The notes under the pieces were generated by a model that searched no databases, was not told where the DNA came from, and saw nothing but the letters and a program-made list of their open reading frames with translations. 64,000 nucleotides of DNA from Desulfosporosinus sp049943955 (GTDB lineage: Bacteria > Bacillota > Desulfitobacteriia > Desulfitobacteriales > Desulfitobacteriaceae), in the NCBI RefSeq assembly GCF_049943955.1, contig NZ_JBNFTW010000002.1, forward strand, positions 558,001 through 622,000, in the 5' to 3' direction. How positions within the stretch are numbered: position 1 is the stretch's first letter; the number at the start of each line of letters is the position of its first letter. Positions 59,412 through 64,000 of the stretch are shown here, one piece after another. The position numbers and the translations under genes were made by a program.

Positions 59412-60224
59412 TTGACTGCTGAATCATCTGAACGTGCTTTATTTGAGCACTGTTTTTGGTTACAAGTTCTTGGCGACCATAGCCGATTCTTTTTAAAAGC
59501 TTTGGGACCTTCTGAAAAAGAAGAGATTAGTCGTGCACTTTATTTTATTCGCGAGTTTGACAGTCTTCTTGCTTTAGTCCGTAAGGGAACAGGTATGGGG
59601 GAATTACATAACTTTCACAACCACATTTGGCAGAAGGTACAGCAATTAAAGGATTTTAAGTTGCATTTAATCAGCCGCCAGCTGGAAGGTCAAATACGAA
59701 TCAATTTAGAACCCTCGCTGATAAGCCATATGGTTAATGAACTGGAAGAATACCAAACATTACTGAGTTATATAGTCAAGGGGGAAACTGTTCCCTTGCT
59801 TCATCCGACCCATTACCACTTACTGTGGTTGTTAGATGCAATTGGTCATGCCGATACGATTACCATTTCACTTGATGTTGTGGAAGCATCCCTCAGAAAC
59901 GAAAGTCAACGCTTTACTAAAGATTTCGAAGACAGCTATCGCAAAGCTCATGAAATCAGGGGCTTAACAAGAGCAATGCGGGATTTTTCAGTTCTAACGA
60001 CATTTAATCATGAGGCAGCAAATCAAATTCAGCAATTTATTCATTTTCTGACTCTACTTTTAGAACGTCTTCTCAATAAATCAATTTTAGGAATGTTAGA
60101 CCCGCTAATGCCGGACCATATGCTGCGGGAAGAGTGCTACTATTTGACAAAGCTATCACTTGTTACAGATGTAAGCAGCCCCTCTTGCGACCCAGGAAGA
60201 GCTAGAGTTATCGAAAAGCTTTGA
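59412..60224 (+). CDS. DUF2935 family protein (helical, ferritin-like bundle)
   Basis: A 270-residue all-helical protein. Its opening ERALFEHCFWLQVLGDHSRFF and the related second-half HPTHYHLLWLLDAIGHADTI, with EEYQTLLSYIVKG between, are typical of DUF2935, a two-repeat family of Firmicutes with His/Glu positions suggestive of a metal site. The function of the family is unknown. The start is TTG 59412; AAGGAGG is somewhat far (about 14 bases) and TAGGA is nearer. It stands alone. Confidence 0.82.
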   Translation: MTAESSERALFEHCFWLQVLGDHSRFFLKALGPSEKEEISRALYFIREFDSLLALVRKGTGMGELHNFHNHIWQKVQQLKDFKLHLISRQLEGQIRINLEPSLISHMVNELEEYQTLLSYIVKGETVPLLHPTHYHLLWLLDAIGHADTITISLDVVEASLRNESQRFTKDFEDSYRKAHEIRGLTRAMRDFSVLTTFNHEAANQIQQFIHFLTLLLERLLNKSILGMLDPLMPDHMLREECYYLTKLSLVTDVSSPSCDPGRARVIEKL

Positions 60225-60412
60225 CATATGAGAGATGAAGGATAACATTGAAAAGTTTTTGACTGTTAAAACTTTAGGGTATTAGACTCTTCCGTATAAT
60301 ATTTATCATCGTGTATACAAATTGGATGGTTGAACAATGTATCATGTTGAGTGGTATAATAAGATATGAGAATATAATGGACAAATTATAAATGTTAGAA
60401 AGGTTGAAGGCA

Positions 60413-61597
60413 ATGATATCCAATAAAATGAAAGAGCAGGTCCAAAGCAGCTCGATTATTCGTGCAATGTTTGAGGAAGGAAAGAGATTGGCGGAAATTC
60501 ACGGTGCAGAAAATGTTTTTGACTTCAGCCTCGGAAATCCAAGTGTTGAGCCCCCGGAAGATGTTAAGAAAGCAATCCTAGAAATATTAAATACAGAAAG
60601 CACCACTAAAATTCACGGCTACATGAATAATTCCGGATATGAAGACGTTAGGGCAACAATCGCCGACTCAATAAATGATAAATTTGGCACTGCCTTTGGA
60701 CAGAAGAACATACTGATGACCGTCGGTGCAGCCGGCGGTATAAACGTTATTCTTAAAACGTTACTAAATCCTGGAGATGAAGTCATTACCTTTGCCCCAT
60801 TTTTCGGAGAGTACCGAAATTATGTTAATAATTTTGAGGGCCAGCTGTTCGTAGTCTCCCCTAATACTCTTGATTTTCAACCAAATCTTGAGGAATTTAA
60901 GCAAAAAATTACTCCTAAAACTAAAGTGATCATTATAAATTCACCGAATAATCCTACCGGTGTGGTTTATTCCGAAGAAACGATCCTTAACATGGCAGAC
61001 ATTTTAAGAGAAAAACAAAAAGAATTTGGCACCGATATTTATCTTTTTTCTGATGAACCCTACCGAGAATTGGCCTATGACCATGTAAAAGTTCCTTATG
61101 TAACTAAGTATTACGAAAACACAATTATCGGCTATTCATTTAGTAAGTCTCTTTCTTTGCCAGGGGAACGAATTGGCTATTTAGTTATTCCCGATCAGGC
61201 AGCAGATTTTGAAAATATACTGATAGCGGCAAATATCGCAAATCGTACCCTGGGTTATGTTAATGCGCCATCTCTATTCCAAAGAGTTGTGGCAAAATGT
61301 CTGAATGCTAAAGTGGATGTTGAGACCTACAATAAAAATCGTGAACTTTTCTATAACGGACTTTTATCTTACGGTTACCAATGTATTAAGCCTGAAGGTG
61401 CATTTTACTTGTTTATTAAAACCCCCCTCGACAATGACGTGGAATTCTGCAATTTGGCCAAGCAGAAGAATATTCTTATTGTACCGGGAACTGCTTTTGG
61501 CTGCCCCGGCTATGCACGTATTGCTTATTGTGTTGCATATAAAACCATTGAGAACGCCTTGCCGGGATTCAAGGCGTTAATTGAAGACCTTCGATAA
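60413..61597 (+). CDS. PLP-dependent aminotransferase, class I
   Basis: A 394-residue fold-type I aminotransferase of the aspartate aminotransferase family. Visible are FDFSLGNPSVEPPEDV, GAAGGINVILKTLLNPGDEVITFAPFFGEYR, INSPNNPTGVVYS and the lysine stretch GYSFSKSLSLPGERIGYL. The start MISNKMKEQVQSSSIIRAMFEEG is characteristic of a clostridial group annotated as aspartate/alanine aminotransferases. ATG 60413 is preferred over ATG 60392, with AGAAAGG ahead. A promoter-like TTGAAC and TATAAT (60330, 60355; spacing 19) lies upstream. Substrate is undecided. Confidence 0.9.
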   Translation: MISNKMKEQVQSSSIIRAMFEEGKRLAEIHGAENVFDFSLGNPSVEPPEDVKKAILEILNTESTTKIHGYMNNSGYEDVRATIADSINDKFGTAFGQKNILMTVGAAGGINVILKTLLNPGDEVITFAPFFGEYRNYVNNFEGQLFVVSPNTLDFQPNLEEFKQKITPKTKVIIINSPNNPTGVVYSEETILNMADILREKQKEFGTDIYLFSDEPYRELAYDHVKVPYVTKYYENTIIGYSFSKSLSLPGERIGYLVIPDQAADFENILIAANIANRTLGYVNAPSLFQRVVAKCLNAKVDVETYNKNRELFYNGLLSYGYQCIKPEGAFYLFIKTPLDNDVEFCNLAKQKNILIVPGTAFGCPGYARIAYCVAYKTIENALPGFKALIEDLR

Positions 61598-61663
61598 GCT
61601 ATAAGTATCCCATATATCCTATTTGTCTTTCGATGATGAAAGATGACATCGTATTTAAATGCT

Positions 61664-61695
61664 AACTGCGGGCTTTCAAAGCCCGCAGTTCATTT
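61664..61695. terminator. Terminator between the aminotransferase and patatin-like genes
   Basis: A 13-bp stem AACTGCGGGCTTT/AAAGCCCGCAGTT with a minimal loop, followed on the plus strand by CATTTTT; the genes are convergent. Confidence 0.88.
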
Positions 61696-61728
61696 TTGTA
61701 GAGATAAAATCTGTTGGCAACCTCATGA

Positions 61729-62574
61729 CTAGGAAACAAACTCCAGGATTTTTTGGTAGACTTCTTTTGTGTCCAGATACCCGTTTTGCAATAATCCATG
61801 AAGCTTTTGCGGATTCTTTTCAATTCGACCAACCTCTAGGGTTTTAGATGGCCTGACGACAAGAGCCTGACCGCTACTCTCAAGCTGCTCAACATAATCC
61901 AGGGTGTCGTTGTAAATTTTATAGCGATTCAACATCGTTTCTACTAAGGAAGGGTACTTTCTGTAAGCTACTTTGAGGAATCCGGTGAATTTAGCCGGAT
62001 TTTTCCTGTAGCCCCGATTTCTTGTTAAGACGATGACATTTTTAGAGTTGCCGTCCTGAATAGATTTGCGGATAGGTATGGAATCTGAGATCCCGCCATC
62101 TAATAATTCGTACCCTTTATAATGCACAATAGGAGATATAAGAGGCAGGGAAGCTGAGGCTCTTAAAGCCTGAAACTTATCACCAATTTCTTCTTTGGTT
62201 AAATAAACAGGTTTGCCGGTTTTACAATCTGTCGCACCTACTAAAAAATTACAAGGAGAATTATAAAAGGTTTGAAAATCAAAAGCGACATGCTTATTAG
62301 GAACTTCGTCAAAGATGAAATCCATGCCAAAATACGATTTGCTGAGCAGAAGATTTCTTAGACTCATGTACCGCCAATCTTGCGCATAATTAATAATAAC
62401 CTTCTCATTACGTCCACGCTGCTTCGAAATATAGGAAACAGCATTGCATGCGCCGGCGGATACGCCAATGATATAGTTGAAATAGAGATCGTTCTCCATA
62501 AAATATTCCAGAACTCCACAGGTATAGAGCCCTCTCATGCCTCCGCCCTCTAATACTAAGCCTATTTTTTCCAT
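61729..62574 (-). CDS. Patatin-like phospholipase family protein
   Basis: A 281-residue serine lipase/acyl hydrolase of the patatin family (RssA-like). The oxyanion loop is GGGMRG near residue 11, the nucleophile elbow GVSAGA, and the catalytic Asp in LLDGGISDSIP. Only these parts are needed for the Ser-Asp dyad, and they are intact. ATG 62574 with GAGGTGA five bases ahead is chosen; the frame is open to 62583. The natural lipid is unknown. Confidence 0.9.
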   Translation of the reverse strand: MEKIGLVLEGGGMRGLYTCGVLEYFMENDLYFNYIIGVSAGACNAVSYISKQRGRNEKVIINYAQDWRYMSLRNLLLSKSYFGMDFIFDEVPNKHVAFDFQTFYNSPCNFLVGATDCKTGKPVYLTKEEIGDKFQALRASASLPLISPIVHYKGYELLDGGISDSIPIRKSIQDGNSKNVIVLTRNRGYRKNPAKFTGFLKVAYRKYPSLVETMLNRYKIYNDTLDYVEQLESSGQALVVRPSKTLEVGRIEKNPQKLHGLLQNGYLDTKEVYQKILEFVS

Positions 62575-62778
62575 AGCCTTCACCTCTGTAATATCAATTA
62601 TTTATGCAAAGAAATTACATAATGCTGGAAACATTAGCGTTAGTTAACAAACTTTAAGAGATCAAAATGACCCTCTAATCTCTTATTGGCAACAGTCTCC
62701 AAATTTATAGAAGAATATCCCATCTTGTACTATAATTAATTCTAGACTATTAAGTAAAGTACATAGAGGAGAGTATTC

Positions 62779-64000
62779 ATGGCACATAGAACGTTGAAAT
62801 CAGGATATGAGCAATTAAGCGAACGTTTAAATCGGTTTCCGCAAGGGGCACCGCCTACCGAGTATTTTTTTAAAATTCTTAAGGTTCTTATGAGCGAAAA
62901 AGAAGCTAGGATTATGTCCAAGCTGCCAATAAAGCCATTCACGGTTCAAGCTGCCAGTGAGGCCTTATCTATGGATTTAAAAGATACAGAAAAAATACTA
63001 ATAGAACTTGCCTCCAGAGCCCTATTGTTGGATATTGAGGACCCCACAGGCGTAAGAACCTTTGTACTGCCGCCGCCAATGGCTGGCTTTTTTGAATTTT
63101 CTTTAATGCGGCTTAATGGGAACAGTAATCAAAGACTCCTTGCCGAACTATTTTATCAGTACTTAAACGTGGAAGAGGATTTTGTTCGTGATTTATTTGT
63201 TACCGAAACGAAATTAGGCCGGATTTTTGTCAATGAACAAGCGTTAAGCACTGTAAATGATCTTCATATCTTGGATTATGAACGAAGTAGTGAAATAATT
63301 AAAAAAGCCTCCCATATAGGAGTTGGCACATGTTATTGCAGACATAAGATGAGTCATCTTGGCAAGGCATGTGATGCTCCTCTGGAGATTTGTATGACGT
63401 TTGGAGGAACTGCAGCCAGCCTGATTAAATATGGTTATGCCAGAGAAATCACCGTTTCCGAATGTATGAGTTTAATTGAAAAGGCTTATGATCATAATTT
63501 AGTCCAAATTGGAGAAAACGAACAAGAAGGTTTACCTTTTATATGCAATTGCTGCGGCTGTTGCTGTGAAGCGCTCTTGGCCATAAAACGGTTCGGAACC
63601 TTAAACACCATTAATACAACAAATTTCCTGCCAGAGGTAGACGAAGCCCGGTGCAAAGGCTGTGGAAGGTGTGTTCAAGCCTGCCCTGTGGGGGCCTTGT
63701 CCATTGAATCTCAAACGATAGGCGATAGCACAGTCCTTAAAAAAGTCAAATTAGATGAGAATGTCTGCTTGGGATGCGGTGTTTGTGTGAGAAATTGTAA
63801 TCATGGGGCCTTAAAGCTTAATCACAGGGATAAACGGGTAATAACACCTGTCAACTCCGTTCATCGTATCGTTTTGCAAAGTATTGAGAAAGGGCAGCTT
63901 CATAATCTCATCTTTGATAATCAGGCTTTGTTCAGTCACCGCGCCATGGCAGCAATTATGGGAGCAATCTTAAAAATGCCTCCCCTTAAACAAATGATGG
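62779..64000 (+). CDS. 4Fe-4S protein with cysteine-rich centre, 3' part missing
   Basis: The frame runs from ATG 62779 (GAGGAGAG ahead) past the end of the window; 407 codons are visible. The first about 90 residues look like a winged-helix part (PFTVQAASEALSMDLKDTEKILIELASRALL). A central region has GTCYCRHKMSHLGKACDAP and a striking CNCCGCCCEALLA cluster, and two ferredoxin-like motifs follow: CKGCGRCVQACP and CLGCGVCVRNCNHG, the second with Asn in place of Pro. The protein is therefore an iron-sulfur redox or sensor protein. No partner is visible. Similar proteins occur in anaerobic Firmicutes; the function is unknown to me. Confidence 0.85.
   Translation, partial: MAHRTLKSGYEQLSERLNRFPQGAPPTEYFFKILKVLMSEKEARIMSKLPIKPFTVQAASEALSMDLKDTEKILIELASRALLLDIEDPTGVRTFVLPPPMAGFFEFSLMRLNGNSNQRLLAELFYQYLNVEEDFVRDLFVTETKLGRIFVNEQALSTVNDLHILDYERSSEIIKKASHIGVGTCYCRHKMSHLGKACDAPLEICMTFGGTAASLIKYGYAREITVSECMSLIEKAYDHNLVQIGENEQEGLPFICNCCGCCCEALLAIKRFGTLNTINTTNFLPEVDEARCKGCGRCVQACPVGALSIESQTIGDSTVLKKVKLDENVCLGCGVCVRNCNHGALKLNHRDKRVITPVNSVHRIVLQSIEKGQLHNLIFDNQALFSHRAMAAIMGAILKMPPLKQMM

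Noticed and set aside
1..64000. CRISPR arrays, tRNA or rRNA genes, intact insertion sequences
   Set aside because: No regularly spaced direct repeats, no cloverleaf-like CCA-ending units, no rRNA segments and no transposase frames were seen; the dispersed palindromes are not arrays.

Overview
The window looks like chromosome of a low-GC, spore-forming, anaerobic Firmicute, most likely of the Desulfitobacterium/Desulfosporosinus group (inference from gene content, not tested by any search). The clues are AT-rich DNA with strong GGAGG ribosome sites and many TTG/GTG starts, a Spo0E-like sporulation phosphatase, LL-diaminopimelate aminotransferase, carboxynorspermidine-type polyamine synthesis, cobalamin salvage genes under a B12 riboswitch, a membrane-anchored tetrahaem cytochrome, a 4Fe-4S protein and a selenoprotein. 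No rRNA, tRNA, CRISPR array or intact transposase gene was seen.

Region by region. 1-7.9 kb: the end of a PepV-type dipeptidase, then three resistance-type modules: a BlaI/BlaR1-like pair with two TACA-N2-TGTA operators, a Vat/CatB-type acetyltransferase, and a TetR regulator with a twin operator followed by a rifampicin-phosphotransferase-like enzyme. 8-9.5 kb: a MoaE-like protein, a peroxiredoxin whose peroxidatic residue is an in-frame TGA (selenocysteine) with a bacterial SECIS-like hairpin behind it, and a YjfB-type protein. 9.7-15 kb: a sensor-less sigma-54 activator divergent from a well-matched -24/-12 promoter that faces a glutamine synthetase-like ligase, an acetamidase/formamidase and a PuuP-like permease, probably one nitrogen-scavenging route for amides or polyamines. 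15-21 kb: a decayed-looking small membrane protein gene, a methyltransferase, and a compact operon of a repeat protein, a MoxR-type AAA+ ATPase, a metallopeptidase-like/vWA protein and a lipoprotein. 21-26 kb: panB on the minus strand and pyruvate carboxylase on the plus strand.

26-31 kb: a second BlaI gene with palindromic operators, followed by an M56 protease whose extracellular part is a phosphodiester-glycosidase (NAGPA) domain instead of a penicillin sensor, then a stand-alone NAGPA protein and a membrane-anchored extracellular protein; a third NAGPA protein lies at 35.7 kb. 31-41 kb: tetrahaem cytochrome, small XRE regulator with membrane protein, a CWB2/Ig-like/VanW surface protein, a DNA glycosylase, Spo0E-like peptide, GNAT acetyltransferase, cation transporter, SGNH hydrolase and TVP38 protein. 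41-46 kb: two c-di-GMP enzymes, one GAF-GGDEF and one PAS/GAF-GGDEF-EAL. 46-55 kb: an aminotransferase, cobT-cobU-cobS behind a cobalamin riboswitch, a lipoprotein cytochrome c, a CorC-type protein and asnB with a Fur-like box. 55-64 kb: dapL, the carboxynorspermidine dehydrogenase/decarboxylase pair, a DUF2935 protein, a second aminotransferase, a patatin-like lipase and the start of a 4Fe-4S protein.

A family of small palindromic repeats (at least seven copies, intergenic only) is scattered through the window. The same control logic recurs: sites that read the cell envelope (two BlaI/BlaR1 systems, VanW, NAGPA) lie near resistance and cell-wall genes, and small autoregulated repressors (TetR, XRE) have visible twin operators.
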